DNA of 64,000 nt, from the NCBI RefSeq assembly GCF_031157835.1, contig NZ_JAVIDR010000017.1:1-64000 (forward strand). The letters are read 5' to 3'. Positions 31,407 through 40,568 of this stretch are shown here, one piece after another; positions within the stretch are counted from its first letter, which is position 1, and each line of letters starts with the position of its first letter. Under the pieces are notes generated by a model, which saw nothing but the letters and a program-made list of their open reading frames with translations, did no database searches and had not been told where the DNA came from. Source of the DNA: Acinetobacter rudis (GTDB lineage: Bacteria > Pseudomonadota > Gammaproteobacteria > Pseudomonadales > Moraxellaceae). The position numbers and the translations under genes are program-made.

Positions 31407-33362
31407 ATGTTTAGCTCTATATCAAAGACGCTTGCCTTGGGCGTGTGTTTATTTAGTTCGACTTGGGTCATTGCTGCTGTACGTGAATATCAACTGACGA
31501 TTGATAAGAACATCGTTAATGTAACTGGAAAACCACTGGTTAGAATGACTGTGAATGGTCAAATGCCTGCGCCTTTACTTGAATTTGAGGAAGGTGATGA
31601 AGCGGTTATTCATGTAAAAAATAATCTGAAAAATGAAGATACTTCTGTTCATTGGCATGGATTGCTGTTGCCTGGGATCATGGATGGTGTTCCTGGATTT
31701 AATGGTTTTCATGGTATTAAACCGCAGTCAGAATTTATCTATCGGTTTAAAGTGCGTCAAAGTGGTACTTATTGGTATCACTCACATTCTAAAGGTCAAG
31801 AACAAGATGGTTTGTATGGGCCATTGGTTATCTATCCAAAAGGAAAAATGCCACTTACAGCAACTGAAACGGCTCAACGTGATTATGTGGTAATGCTTTC
31901 TGATTTTCATGAGTCTACAAGTGCTCAGATTATGAAAAATCTGAAAAAATCTGCTGAGTATTACCAAGACCAACGTGAAACTGTTGCAGATGTGTATCGT
32001 CAATTTAAGCAGCAAGGTTTTAAAAATGCTTGGCAAGATCGTCGCATGTGGAACCAGATGCGTATGCTTAAAACGGATATGTCTGATGTAACTGGATATA
32101 CCTTTTTATTGAATGGTCAAACGCCTGCACAAAACTGGACGGGGCGTTTTGCCAATAATGAGAAAATACGTCTGCGTTTTATTAATGCTTCAGCAATGTC
32201 ATTTTTTGATGTCCGTATTCCGCATTTAAAAATGACCGTGGTTGCTGCCGATGGACAACCTGTACAGCCTGTTTCTGTTGATGAATTTCGAATTGGTACT
32301 GCTGAAACTTATGATGTAATGGTTGAGCCAACTGCTGATCGTTATCAGATTGAGGCAGAGTCAATTGATCGAAGTGGTTTTGCCGTAGGAACACTACAAA
32401 ATCAAAAAATTCAAACAGAGCAAGCCATTGAAATGCCAGTTGCACGCCCACGTTCGGTATTAACCATGGAGGATATGGGAGGGCATGCAGGTATGAACCA
32501 TTCAAAAATGTCTGGTATGGACCATTCAAAGATGTCTGGTATGGACCATTCGAAGATGTCTGGTATGGACCACTCGAAGATGACTGAAATGGATCATTCA
32601 AAAATGTCTGGTATGGACAACTCGAAAATGTCAGGTATGGACCATTCAAAGATGTCGGGTATGGACCACTCGAAAATGTCTAGTATGGACCATTCAAAGA
32701 TGTCGGGTATGGACCACTCGAGGATGAGTGAGATGGACCACTCGAAAATGTCTGAAATGGACCATTCAAAAATGACTGAAATGGATCACTCGAAGATGTC
32801 AGGTATGGACAATGTGCATAAAGCACAGAGTGAACAACCACCACAAGGTTGGGCCAATGCTTCGACACCATCAGGCTATAAGGCACTGACATATAGTGAT
32901 TTAAAATCATTAAATCCACAAAAGGATAATCGTACTGCAGAGCGTGAGTTGGTGGTGCATCTAGGTGGCACCATGGAACGTTATATTTGGACCATAAATG
33001 GTAAAAAGTTTACCGAAATGGAACCATTACAGGTGAAGTATGGTGAACGCATACGACTTAAATTTGTCAATGACAGTATGATGGCACACCCTATGCATTT
33101 ACATGGGATGTTTATGCAACTCGAAAATGGCCAGACCAGTCAGGATATGCCAAATAAACATACAATTGTTGTACCACCGGGTAAAACAATGACAGCATTA
33201 TTAACTGCAGATGAGATTGGAGAATGGGCTATTCACTGTCATTTACTCTATCACATGAGTGCAGGCATGATGAGTAAACTCATTGTGGCTAAAGTGAATG
33301 ATCAAGTTACTGCTCCATCTGCTCAAGTGATGACAGAGCAAGGAGGTCATCATGCGCATTAA
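31407..33362 (+). CDS. copA: Periplasmic multicopper oxidase CopA (PcoA-like)
   Basis: CopA oxidises and binds copper in the periplasm as part of copper resistance. The copper-ligand motifs are HWHG (82-85), HSH (125-127), HPMHLHG (561-567) and [12 protein letters not shown] (from 610). The signal peptide is Sec-like, without a twin-arginine motif, unlike many CopA proteins. Residues 363-466 are 13 head-to-tail copies of an eight-residue Met/His unit (consensus MDHSKMSG) that should bind extra copper. The gene ends 11 bases into copB (overlap 33352-33362). GAGG-type ribosome sites are weak. Confidence 0.94.
   Translation: MFSSISKTLALGVCLFSSTWVIAAVREYQLTIDKNIVNVTGKPLVRMTVNGQMPAPLLEFEEGDEAVIHVKNNLKNEDTSVHWHGLLLPGIMDGVPGFNGFHGIKPQSEFIYRFKVRQSGTYWYHSHSKGQEQDGLYGPLVIYPKGKMPLTATETAQRDYVVMLSDFHESTSAQIMKNLKKSAEYYQDQRETVADVYRQFKQQGFKNAWQDRRMWNQMRMLKTDMSDVTGYTFLLNGQTPAQNWTGRFANNEKIRLRFINASAMSFFDVRIPHLKMTVVAADGQPVQPVSVDEFRIGTAETYDVMVEPTADRYQIEAESIDRSGFAVGTLQNQKIQTEQAIEMPVARPRSVLTMEDMGGHAGMNHSKMSGMDHSKMSGMDHSKMSGMDHSKMTEMDHSKMSGMDNSKMSGMDHSKMSGMDHSKMSSMDHSKMSGMDHSRMSEMDHSKMSEMDHSKMTEMDHSKMSGMDNVHKAQSEQPPQGWANASTPSGYKALTYSDLKSLNPQKDNRTAERELVVHLGGTMERYIWTINGKKFTEMEPLQVKYGERIRLKFVNDSMMAHPMHLHGMFMQLENGQTSQDMPNKHTIVVPPGKTMTALLTADEIGEWAIHCHLLYHMSAGMMSKLIVAKVNDQVTAPSAQVMTEQGGHHAH
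32493..32804 (+). repeat. 13 tandem 24-bp repeats inside copA
   Basis: Thirteen in-frame units of exactly 24 bases encode MDHSKM plus SG, TE, SE or SS. Variation is mostly at third positions (TTC/CTC-type changes in His-Ser codons and AAA/AAG in Lys) and in the last two residues. Such DNA can gain or lose whole units by slippage without breaking the frame. Confidence 0.95.
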
Positions 33363-34149
33363 CGCCTTAACTTTTGTCATGACAATGAGTTTAAGTTTAA
33401 TGACGAGCTTAGCTCAAAGTGCTGAACATGCTCAATCACATACAGCAATGGTCGATATGCCAACAACTGCGGTTTTTGATGATCAGCAACACGCTAAAGA
33501 ACATGGCGGACAGCGCTATCAATTAACCACAATTGAGAGTAAGTGGACTCAAAATAAATCAGGTCAAGGACAATTACAGTCAGACTTAGAGACTTGGTTT
33601 GGTGGTGATACCCATAAGGTTTTTTTACGGTTAGCACAGGAAAAAGTTGAATCTGAGCAACCGAATTATCATGCTGAATTGTTATATAGCCGTAATATTT
33701 CTGATTTTTGGGATGTACAGGCAGGTGTGCGATATCGTCATGACGATGCAAAGGACAAGGATAAAGATCAAACTGATGTTATGTTTGGTCTTTATGGAAT
33801 GGCGCAGTATTTTTTTGAAACTGAAGCATATGTTTATGCTGGACAAAATCAGCGTTGGAGTATGAATTTACATAGTGAACGTGACTTTTTACTCACCCAA
33901 AAGTTGATTGTACAGCCGTATGTTGAAGCGAATGTTGTATTTAGTGATGAATCGAAATACGCCTCAAAGACAGGTTTAAACTCAGTTGAATTTGGACTTG
34001 AATCTCGCTATGAAATCAGTAAAAAATTGATGCCATTTATAGATGTTTCTTATCAATATCAAAAGGGTGTTAAAGAAACACCATGGCAAGTTGCAACTGG
34101 TTCCAATCGAGATTGGTACTATGGTGCAGGACTTCGAGTGAAGTTTTAA
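33352..34149 (+). CDS. copB: Outer-membrane copper resistance protein CopB (PcoB-like)
   Basis: A signal peptide (cleavage near AQSA) is followed by a short His/Met-containing linker and a ~200-residue beta-barrel with the PcoB pattern: [47 protein letters not shown]. It ends in a strand with a terminal Phe (YGAGLRVKF), as barrel proteins do. The start overlaps the copA stop, so expression is coupled. A hairpin follows. Confidence 0.92.
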   Translation: MRINALTFVMTMSLSLMTSLAQSAEHAQSHTAMVDMPTTAVFDDQQHAKEHGGQRYQLTTIESKWTQNKSGQGQLQSDLETWFGGDTHKVFLRLAQEKVESEQPNYHAELLYSRNISDFWDVQAGVRYRHDDAKDKDKDQTDVMFGLYGMAQYFFETEAYVYAGQNQRWSMNLHSERDFLLTQKLIVQPYVEANVVFSDESKYASKTGLNSVEFGLESRYEISKKLMPFIDVSYQYQKGVKETPWQVATGSNRDWYYGAGLRVKF

Positions 34150-34155
34150 GCATTA

Positions 34156-34198
34156 AATGAGGTACTTTCCACATGATGGGAAGGACCTCATTCAATTT
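34156..34198 (+). terminator. Hairpin after copB, probable terminator
   Basis: A nearly continuous ~15-bp stem (AATGAGGT with ACCTCATT, extended by CTTTCC/GGGAAG with one mismatch and one G-T pair) has a seven-base loop. Only a weak T-tract (CAATTT) follows. Confidence 0.55.
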
Positions 34199-34309
34199 AA
34201 CTTTTGATGAAAATTCACAAAATAAGAGTAGTTGAAAAAATACTTGTTTTATATTTCTTGCAAACATAAAATGAATCAAAATTTACTCAATGGGTAAATT
34301 TTCTCTTTA

Positions 34310-34357
34310 GGAGGAACGACCTCCCCCAGCCGGGAAAAATCGTCAGGACGACCTGAC
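34310..34357 (+). promoter_or_regulatory. Guanidine-II (mini-ykkC) riboswitch
   Basis: There are two successive hairpins. The second is a perfect GTCAGG-ACGA-CCTGAC with the ACGR tetraloop diagnostic of the guanidine-II class. The first is GGAGG-AACGA-CCTCC, with ACGA in the loop but one extra A. They lie 24 bases before the ATG of an SMR exporter, the commonest gene under this class, and the ribosome site GGAAGGG follows. Guanidine binding should free the ribosome site. The one-base difference in loop 1 is the only deviation I see. Confidence 0.85.
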
Positions 34358-34381
34358 TTCATTTATAGAAGGAAGGGTATC

Positions 34382-34699
34382 ATGGCCTGGATTATACTTA
34401 TTTTTGCTGGTATTTTTGAAATCGTTTGGGCTTATTCTATGAAGCTCTCAGAGGGTTTTACCAAACTTACGCCCAGTATAATCACCATTATATTTATGAT
34501 TTTAAGCTTTGTACTATTGGCCTATGCAATGAAGACCTTGCCCTTAGGCACGGCTTATACCATTTGGACAGGTATTGGTGCGATTGGTTCATTTTTGTTA
34601 GGTATTTTTATTTTGGGAGAGCCCGCTTCAGCAATGCGTATGCTTGCAGCCGTGTTGATTATTTCAGGCTTACTCTTAATGAAGTTATCTTCATCGTAG
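34382..34699 (+). CDS. sugE: Small multidrug resistance transporter, guanidinium exporter type (Gdx/SugE)
   Basis: This 105-residue four-helix SMR protein begins MAWIILIFAGIFEIVWAYSMK, with the membrane-embedded Glu13 that couples proton and substrate. The sequence is of the SugE/Gdx branch rather than the EmrE branch (WAYSMKLSEGFT, PLGTAYTIWTGIGAIG). Known Gdx proteins export guanidinium, and the guanidine-II riboswitch directly upstream strongly supports that role here. It works as a dual-topology dimer in the inner membrane. Confidence 0.92.
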   Translation: MAWIILIFAGIFEIVWAYSMKLSEGFTKLTPSIITIIFMILSFVLLAYAMKTLPLGTAYTIWTGIGAIGSFLLGIFILGEPASAMRMLAAVLIISGLLLMKLSSS

Positions 34700-34728
34700 T
34701 TTAATTCGAACCGTAAAAGTGAATACTC

Positions 34729-35211
34729 ATGCAGCTCTATTTTAAATATATTGATTCACCTGTTGGACAACTACAATTGGTTGCCCATGATCAAGCATTG
34801 GTTGCGATAAAGTGGGATACTGAGGATCCAAAGCGCTTACGCTTAGCCAATTTAATTGAACACCAAACACATTCAATTTTATTAAAAGTAGAACAACAGC
34901 TGGATGAGTATTTTCGAAGTCAGCGTCAGGTCTTTGATGTGCCTTTAGACTTGGCAGGAACTGAGTTTCAACAGAAAGTTTGGCGAGCTTTACAAGATAT
35001 TCCTTATGGTCAAACGCGTAGTTATAAAGAAATTGCTGAGCAAATTGGTAATGTTAAAGCTGTGCGTGCGGTAGGGGCTGCGAATGGAAAAAACCCAATC
35101 TCAATTATTGTACCTTGTCATCGTGTCATTGGCGCGAGTGGCCAGTTAGTAGGCTTCGCTGGGGGATTAGATTATAAACAATCTTTATTGCAACTTGAGA
35201 ACACAAAATAA
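34729..35211 (+). CDS. ogt: Methylated-DNA-[protein]-cysteine S-methyltransferase
   Basis: This protein repairs O6-alkylguanine by suicidal transfer to Cys130 in the IIVPCHRVIG motif, with the helix-turn-helix region RSYKEIAEQIGNVKAVRAVGAANGKNP before it. At 160 residues with a compact N-terminal domain it is an Ogt-type enzyme without the Ada regulatory domain. It starts 29 bases after the exporter gene and may be read from the same transcript. Confidence 0.92.
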   Translation: MQLYFKYIDSPVGQLQLVAHDQALVAIKWDTEDPKRLRLANLIEHQTHSILLKVEQQLDEYFRSQRQVFDVPLDLAGTEFQQKVWRALQDIPYGQTRSYKEIAEQIGNVKAVRAVGAANGKNPISIIVPCHRVIGASGQLVGFAGGLDYKQSLLQLENTK

Positions 35212-35230
35212 TAGCTTGAGTACAATTTTG

Positions 35231-35259
35231 AATAAGGCCATGTTAGACATAGCCTTATC
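35231..35259. terminator. Hairpin between convergent ogt and thiD
   Basis: ATAAGGC-ATGT pairs with ACAT-GCCTTAT across a three-base loop, with one opposed C/A. Neither flank has a long T-run, so termination strength is uncertain. Confidence 0.4.
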
Positions 35260-35269
35260 CGCTTAAAAA

Positions 35270-36052
<783 letters not shown>

Positions 36053-36124
36053 TTAATTTAACTTGTAGCAGTATAAGCAAAGTTTGCTTTACACTCGAGT
36101 GATTCATTATTTTTGGATGTTGTA

Positions 36125-36778
36125 GTGATTAAAAATATTCTGATTGATTTAGATGGCACCCTAACAGACCCAAAAGTGGGCATTACCACTTCGGCGCGTT
36201 ATGGTTTAAATAAAGTCGGGTATGTCGTTCCTGAAGATGCCAATATTGATTGGATTATTGGACCACCACTGAAAGCTTCATTTGCTAAAATTTTAAATGT
36301 TGCTGTAGATGATGATTTAGCTGAGCAAGCACTTTTAGGATATCGTGAACGTTTTTCTGTTACAGGCTTATTTGAAAACTTCGTTTTTCCAGAAGTTGAA
36401 GCTACATTAGCCGTGCTACAACAGCAAGGTTTTCGTTTATTCTTAGCCACAGCAAAACCGATTATTTATGCTCGACAAATTATGCAGCATTTTAAATTGG
36501 ATCAGTATTTTACAGAATTATATGGCAGTGAATTAAATGGTGATCGAACCAATAAAGGTGATTTAATTGCTTATATTTTAGAGCAGCAACAGCTTAATAT
36601 TACAGAATGTCTAATGGTTGGTGATCGAGAGCATGACATTTTGGGTGCAAGGCGTCATGGTATTGAGACGATTGCAGTTGAATATGGTTATGGTTCTGCT
36701 CAAGAGTTAGACCAAGCTCAGCCCATGGCACGAATCCAAAACTTTGCTCAACTTCTTGAGTATTGTTCTGTAAATTAA
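36125..36778 (+). CDS. HAD-superfamily phosphatase (phosphoglycolate-phosphatase-like)
   Basis: HAD motif I is IDLDGTLTDP, motif II lies in FLATAKP, and motif III/IV in VGDREHDILGARRHGIETIAVEYGYG. The cap domain and length (~217 residues) fit the Gph/PpaX group, but the substrate is not certain. No ATG is available: I chose GTG at 36125, with GGA 7 bases upstream; TTG at 36113 is the alternative. A perfect 14-bp hairpin follows the gene. Confidence 0.82.
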   Translation: MIKNILIDLDGTLTDPKVGITTSARYGLNKVGYVVPEDANIDWIIGPPLKASFAKILNVAVDDDLAEQALLGYRERFSVTGLFENFVFPEVEATLAVLQQQGFRLFLATAKPIIYARQIMQHFKLDQYFTELYGSELNGDRTNKGDLIAYILEQQQLNITECLMVGDREHDILGARRHGIETIAVEYGYGSAQELDQAQPMARIQNFAQLLEYCSVN

Positions 36779-36827
36779 GTACAGTGATTAAATTTACTGA
36801 TTTGTGAGATCGCGTGTTTGAGAAAGC

Positions 36828-36858
36828 ACTGTTTGAACATAGAATATGTTCAAACAGT
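36828..36858 (+). terminator. Hairpin after the HAD gene
   Basis: ACTGTTTGAACATA and its exact complement form a 14-bp perfect stem with a GAA loop. The downstream tract is AT-rich (TGAATAATATTT) but lacks a solid T-run, so it may terminate weakly or protect the 3' end. Confidence 0.5.
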
Positions 36859-36977
36859 TGAATAATATTTATTATAAAATTTCTTTAAAAAGTCGTATAG
36901 TGTGCAGCGCAAATTGTTGTGTTAAGTACATAACAGCATTTCTTGACAATAAATTTTATCTAAGTGTATTCATTTAA

Positions 36978-37448
36978 ATGAAAAAAAAACCAATATTGGC
37001 CTCATTACTGTGTGTCAGCCTGAACACTGCTTGTTCTAAATCATCGGAGTCTAGTCAAGCAATGCAGACAGAATCTCAGAATGGCAGGACGGTACAGAAG
37101 ATAAGCATAAGCCCAGAAGTACAGCATTGGGTTGGGCATTATCAGGCTGATACACCATGTAAAACCTGTATTACACGCTGCGAAGGATGTGATGGGACAC
37201 ATGTTGATTTATATTTGAATGCGGATCAAAGCTATCGTTTAGTTCGTGAACGTAATGCTGAGGATGAACCAGCAGAACATTTAGCTGGACGTTTTATTTT
37301 TGTTGATTCAACTAAAAATAAAATTCAGTTAGTTGGAACAGAGCAGCGTGGTTTACTTGTGAAATCGGGGGATTTCACCGAAATTTATAATCAAGAAACA
37401 GGGCAGGCGTATGAGAGTCATGACGAGTTCTTATTAACACGTAGTTAG
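36978..37448 (+). CDS. NlpE-like lipoprotein
   Basis: A short lipoprotein signal with lipobox SLNTAC puts the lipidated Cys near residue 19. The mature part has GHYQADTPCKTCITRCEGCDGTHVDLYLN, which resembles the NlpE N-terminal domain (the PCADCEG motif) but with additional CxxC spacing. NlpE proteins sense surface or copper stress through Cpx in E. coli. At 156 residues only one domain is present. It stands alone between a HAD gene and an acyltransferase. Confidence 0.75.
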   Translation: MKKKPILASLLCVSLNTACSKSSESSQAMQTESQNGRTVQKISISPEVQHWVGHYQADTPCKTCITRCEGCDGTHVDLYLNADQSYRLVRERNAEDEPAEHLAGRFIFVDSTKNKIQLVGTEQRGLLVKSGDFTEIYNQETGQAYESHDEFLLTRS

Positions 37449-37638
37449 TTTAAGGAGTAAAAATCATTTAAATAATACGTATTGCCATGAATTATAAATA
37501 AAGTGTAGTTAGTCAATTTAGAGTGAAAATATATTGTCTAGTCGTATAACAATTTGAAAAACCATTATTAAAAAAGCAGTTGCTGCTCGTCTTTGATTTC
37601 GTATTTAATGGCTGCTGTAAATATGGATAGCGAATTCT

Positions 37639-38739
37639 ATGCGAAATTATAAGATTGATATTTTACGCGGGATTGCAATTGTTTTAGTGTTATTACACCA
37701 TTTTAATATTCCTTATAAATTGCATGATACTTTATTGGGTGTGCAGGTATTTGGTGAAAGTATTACGACATTATTGGCACGTAATGGGAATTATGGCGTA
37801 ACACTATTTTTTGTGATTTCTGGTTTTCTCATCACCCAACATAGCTTGCGCCGTGATGAGCATTTGGCTGAAATTCGGATCAAGCCTTTTTATATACGAC
37901 GTATTGCTCGCATCATACCATGCCTATTATTGCTCATTGCAATGGTGACAATATTAGGAAGTTTGGGCTTGAAGCCATTTATTAATCAAGCACCAAATGA
38001 TATTGAAGTTTCGTATGCTTTAACTGTTTTTTCAGCACTGACCTTTTGGATGAATATCCTGATCATTAAGTATGGTTGGGTGAATTATGCTTTTGGCGTA
38101 CTTTGGTCTTTATCTGTTGAAGAGGTCTTTTATTTAGCATTTCCGATTATTTGTTGGTTATTAGGGCGTGGTAAAGGGTTTGTCTTATTCTTACTCGCCA
38201 TCATTATTTATGCACCTTATTTTCGTCATTTACACTTTGCTGAAGAAAGTGGAGCCTATCTTTATCACTATTTTTCAAGCTTTGATGGTATTGCTATAGG
38301 TTGTTTAACTGCGTTACTTATGCAGCGGATAAAAATCACAGCTGTGACCCAAAAGTATTTGATTATTTTCAGTTCGATTATGATGACTGTGTTGTATCTA
38401 TATGCTCCGATTAGTGAGGTAAGTACATGGGGTGTAAGTGTTTTTGCTCTATTGTCAGCAGTGGTTATTTTTGCATTGGCACAGCAACCCGTCTCAGATG
38501 CATCTGGTGCAATACAGGCTGCATGGGCATGGTTGGGGCAACGTAGTTATGAACTATATTTATTTCATTTAATTGTGCTTGGGTTGATCAAGGTTTTCTA
38601 CTTTCCAAAGACGACTGTTCCAGCTGAAAAGTTGTTGTTATTACCGCTATTTTTTATTGCCAGTATTATGTTGAGTTGGATGATTGAAAAGTATTATTCC
38701 AGCCCTTTAAACCGTTGGATTAGACAGCGTTGGGAGTAA
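37639..38739 (+). CDS. Acyltransferase-3 family membrane protein (OafA/NodX-like)
   Basis: The family signature is clear: IDILRGIAIVLVLLHHF near the N-terminus (the R..AI..V...H motif with catalytic-type His), FFVISGFLIT, RRIARIIP and LWSLSVEEVFYLAFP. About ten membrane helices fill the 366 residues. Members move acetyl or other acyl groups onto extracellular sugars such as O-antigen, capsule or peptidoglycan. No polysaccharide genes adjoin it, so the acceptor is unknown. Confidence 0.88.
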   Translation: MRNYKIDILRGIAIVLVLLHHFNIPYKLHDTLLGVQVFGESITTLLARNGNYGVTLFFVISGFLITQHSLRRDEHLAEIRIKPFYIRRIARIIPCLLLLIAMVTILGSLGLKPFINQAPNDIEVSYALTVFSALTFWMNILIIKYGWVNYAFGVLWSLSVEEVFYLAFPIICWLLGRGKGFVLFLLAIIIYAPYFRHLHFAEESGAYLYHYFSSFDGIAIGCLTALLMQRIKITAVTQKYLIIFSSIMMTVLYLYAPISEVSTWGVSVFALLSAVVIFALAQQPVSDASGAIQAAWAWLGQRSYELYLFHLIVLGLIKVFYFPKTTVPAEKLLLLPLFFIASIMLSWMIEKYYSSPLNRWIRQRWE

Positions 38740-38818
38740 TGTATTGTTTATCATGCAGTCCATCATAGCCGTAAATGTGTGGAAACTATTTGTTAGACAT
38801 TTACTGTTAAATTTACAT

Positions 38819-38886
38819 TGTCGGTTTTGGCTTACATGAATGGATGACTTTAACGGATTGGCTGTATGATTCATATTTTTTATTAT
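38819..38886 (+). promoter_or_regulatory. GacA/UvrY-like box and sigma-70 promoter of small RNA 1
   Basis: TGTCGG-N6-CTTACA (38819-38836) matches the layout of the GacA upstream element, which is TGTAAG-N6-CTTACA in Pseudomonas; the right half is perfect. Then come TTGGCT (38858-38863), a 17-base spacer and TATTAT (38881-38886). The box centre lies about 65 bases before the predicted start near 38893. The same arrangement recurs 367 bases downstream. Confidence 0.65.
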
Positions 38887-38892
38887 GAACAC

Positions 38893-39023
38893 ATACAGGA
38901 ACAGGAAGTTCCGAAACATAAAACAACAATAATAAGTTTTAGCATCAGGACGTGAGGCGCGACAGGAGTCATGCTTAGACCCACAAATACAAAAAGGCCC
39001 AGACAGGAAGTCTGGGCCTTTTT
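38893..39023 (+). ncRNA. CsrB/RsmX-Y-Z-like small RNA, copy 1
   Basis: This predicted ~131-nt RNA has five AGGA words (at 38897, 38903, 38947, 38964 and 39004). Three lie in hairpin loops: GGAAC-AGGAA-GTTCC, GAC-AGGA-GTC and the terminator stem CCCAGAC-AGGAA-GTCTGGG. A further one is in CATCAGGACGTG. CAGGA-G words in loops are the hallmark of RNAs that sequester CsrA/RsmA. The RNA ends with a GC-rich hairpin and TTTTT. There is no ribosome site plus ORF. A second copy follows in tandem. The start is inferred from the promoter. Confidence 0.72.
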
Positions 39024-39185
39024 GTATTTAAAGATAAATAGTGACCAAGGATAGGAATGTAGAAAGGATTATTTTACTGAGGGCAAGTCCTGCTTGAATG
39101 CTTATTGGGATTTTTTATTAATATACTGATTTTAAATAAATTATATTTAATATGGAAGTTGATATCCAATTATGCAGTGAATCTT

Positions 39186-39253
39186 TGTCGGCTTTGGCTT
39201 ACATGACTTTGTGGTTTTTGCTGGTTGGCAGTTAAATTAGTTTTTTTTATTAT
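39186..39253 (+). promoter_or_regulatory. GacA/UvrY-like box and sigma-70 promoter of small RNA 2
   Basis: TGTCGG-N6-CTTACA at 39186-39203 is identical in both half-sites to the copy upstream of small RNA 1. TTGGCA (39225-39230), a 17-base spacer and TATTAT (39248-39253) follow. Sequence between box and promoter differs from copy 1 while the boxes and their spacing are kept, which argues for function. Confidence 0.65.
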
Positions 39254-39259
39254 GGTTAC

Positions 39260-39390
39260 ATACAGGAACAGGAAGTTCCAAAACATAAAACAAAAATAAT
39301 AAGTTTTAGCATCAGGATGTGAAGTACGACAGGAGTCATGCTTAGACCCACAGATACAAAAAAGCCCAGATAGGAAGCCTGGGCTTTTTT
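39260..39390 (+). ncRNA. CsrB/RsmX-Y-Z-like small RNA, copy 2
   Basis: This second ~131-nt unit is highly similar to copy 1. It has five AGGA words (39264, 39270, 39314, 39331, 39372), the GGAAC-AGGAA-GTTCC and GAC-AGGA-GTC hairpins, CATCAGGATG, and a GCCCAG/CTGGGC terminator stem with AGGA in its loop and six T residues after it. Differences between copies fall mostly in spacers; the terminator stem loses its A/T-side pair but keeps the AGGA loop. Confidence 0.72.
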
Positions 39391-39418
39391 GTGTCTGTGG
39401 TTTTATTACGATTAAGAA

Positions 39419-40153
39419 TTAGTGGTGCCCATGACTGAAGGCTTTCATAAATAAAGCGTATTGAATCGGTAAAGTGACGACATCAACGACAGTAGTAATT
39501 GGTAGGAGTAAAACATAAGGTGCTTTGCTGACCGCATTGACGGCTGCAGAGCGATCAGTGCTGAGCTCTAGCTGAATAGGTGATTTGAAAGTGTGCTGTA
39601 ACTGGCTATCTTGATTAGTTTTTTTGATAGGTGATAGCGTATATTCAACACGACGAGAACAATCATAGGATTGTGTGGCTGTATTTGCAAAACAGTTAAA
39701 ATTAAGTTGTTCTAAGCGCTGTTTTTCGGCTGTGCTGACTTCTGGAAGGGCTTTATTAAAATTAATTGCAAGTGTTTCATGAAATCCATCTTTTTGATGA
39801 ATTCTAAAATCACCAGAGCGTGATATCCCTGCTGGTGTAATAGAAAGTGCCTTTAAATCGAGTTGTGTTACTGTGTCTTTTAAGATGTTGTTGTTGCCTT
39901 CTTGCTGATCCGCCTCAATTAAGTAGTTATATTGTTTACCGACAACAATCAATGCATTCTCATGTTGAGGAATCGGGTTTTTTGCATAACCATAAGCAAT
40001 TAATGAATCTGAGATCAAGATCTTTGGCGGTGAATAATCTAGCCTTTCCATAACAGATACCGTAGCACAACTGGTTAAAGCCAAACTGGATGACACGGCG
40101 AATGCAATCTTAAAAAAATGATTAGGTGTTAAAAAATTGTTGCACTTTTGCAT
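39419..40153 (-). CDS. Uncharacterised lipoprotein
   Basis: The signal sequence FFKIAFAVSSSLALTSCATVS gives a lipobox (LTSC), with the Cys near residue 29. The 244-residue protein has two further Cys in NCFANTATQSYDCSRR, perhaps a disulphide, and a hydrophobic stretch near the C-terminus (PYVLLLPITTVVDVVTLPIQYALFM) that could insert in a membrane. I do not recognise a family. Its stop lies 28 bases from the end of small RNA 2, tail to tail. Confidence 0.7.
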   Translation of the reverse strand: MQKCNNFLTPNHFFKIAFAVSSSLALTSCATVSVMERLDYSPPKILISDSLIAYGYAKNPIPQHENALIVVGKQYNYLIEADQQEGNNNILKDTVTQLDLKALSITPAGISRSGDFRIHQKDGFHETLAINFNKALPEVSTAEKQRLEQLNFNCFANTATQSYDCSRRVEYTLSPIKKTNQDSQLQHTFKSPIQLELSTDRSAAVNAVSKAPYVLLLPITTVVDVVTLPIQYALFMKAFSHGHH

Positions 40154-40568
40154 GCTGTTTAATTCCTTAAGTCATTAAAAAAATAACTTTATTGGTTTTT
40201 TTGCTCAGTATTAAATCAGAGTTTAGCTGCAATTTCATATATAAAACTTTAAAAGTTAATGGTATATGAGAAAAATTAAGTCTGGATAGGTCGAAGTTAT
40301 ACTCGATTAACATTTTTGCTTACGCATTGTTTTAGCGAAAATGGAGTGATGAAAACAGCAAAAGCATCTTGTATTTGATATGTAGTGATGATGAATATTG
40401 CTCATGTTTTAATGAGGAAAGATCGTTTTATTCACATATGACTTTAGGTTTAAATTGCAAGCATATCTCAACATCTTTTAGTCATGGTTTATACCTGCCT
40501 AAATTATATTTTTAATTATTCGATAAGAAACGAGTACAAGCTTTAAAAATTAATCCGTTATTTTTGGC
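40154..40568. other. 415-bp divergent spacer
   Basis: This AT-rich spacer between the lipoprotein (minus) and the MHS transporter (plus) must hold both promoters. I see no strong promoter pair, hairpin or small ORF that I would call. Confidence 0.5.

Larger units (their letters stand above)
38740..39418. other. 679-bp gene-free region holding the tandem small RNAs
   Basis: It has no credible protein gene; short ORFs here lack ribosome sites and overlap the RNA units. It consists of a direct repeat: unit 1 about 38819-39024 and unit 2 about 39186-39391, with an AT-rich 160-base spacer between. Confidence 0.75.

Noticed and set aside
32493..32804. Possible CRISPR-like array
   Set aside because: Units are contiguous with no spacers and keep an intact reading frame in copA.
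32182..32919. Antisense ORFs across the copA repeats
   Set aside because: The repeats force long open frames on the other strand (a periodic [15 protein letters not shown] product). There is no start signal or neighbour support.
34156..34198. Part of the guanidine riboswitch
   Set aside because: This hairpin follows copB directly, lacks an ACGR loop and lies ~110 bases before the riboswitch hairpins.
38707..38919. 70-codon minus-strand ORF at the edge of the small RNA region
   Set aside because: It crosses the acyltransferase end, the GacA-like box and the promoter, and has no ribosome site.
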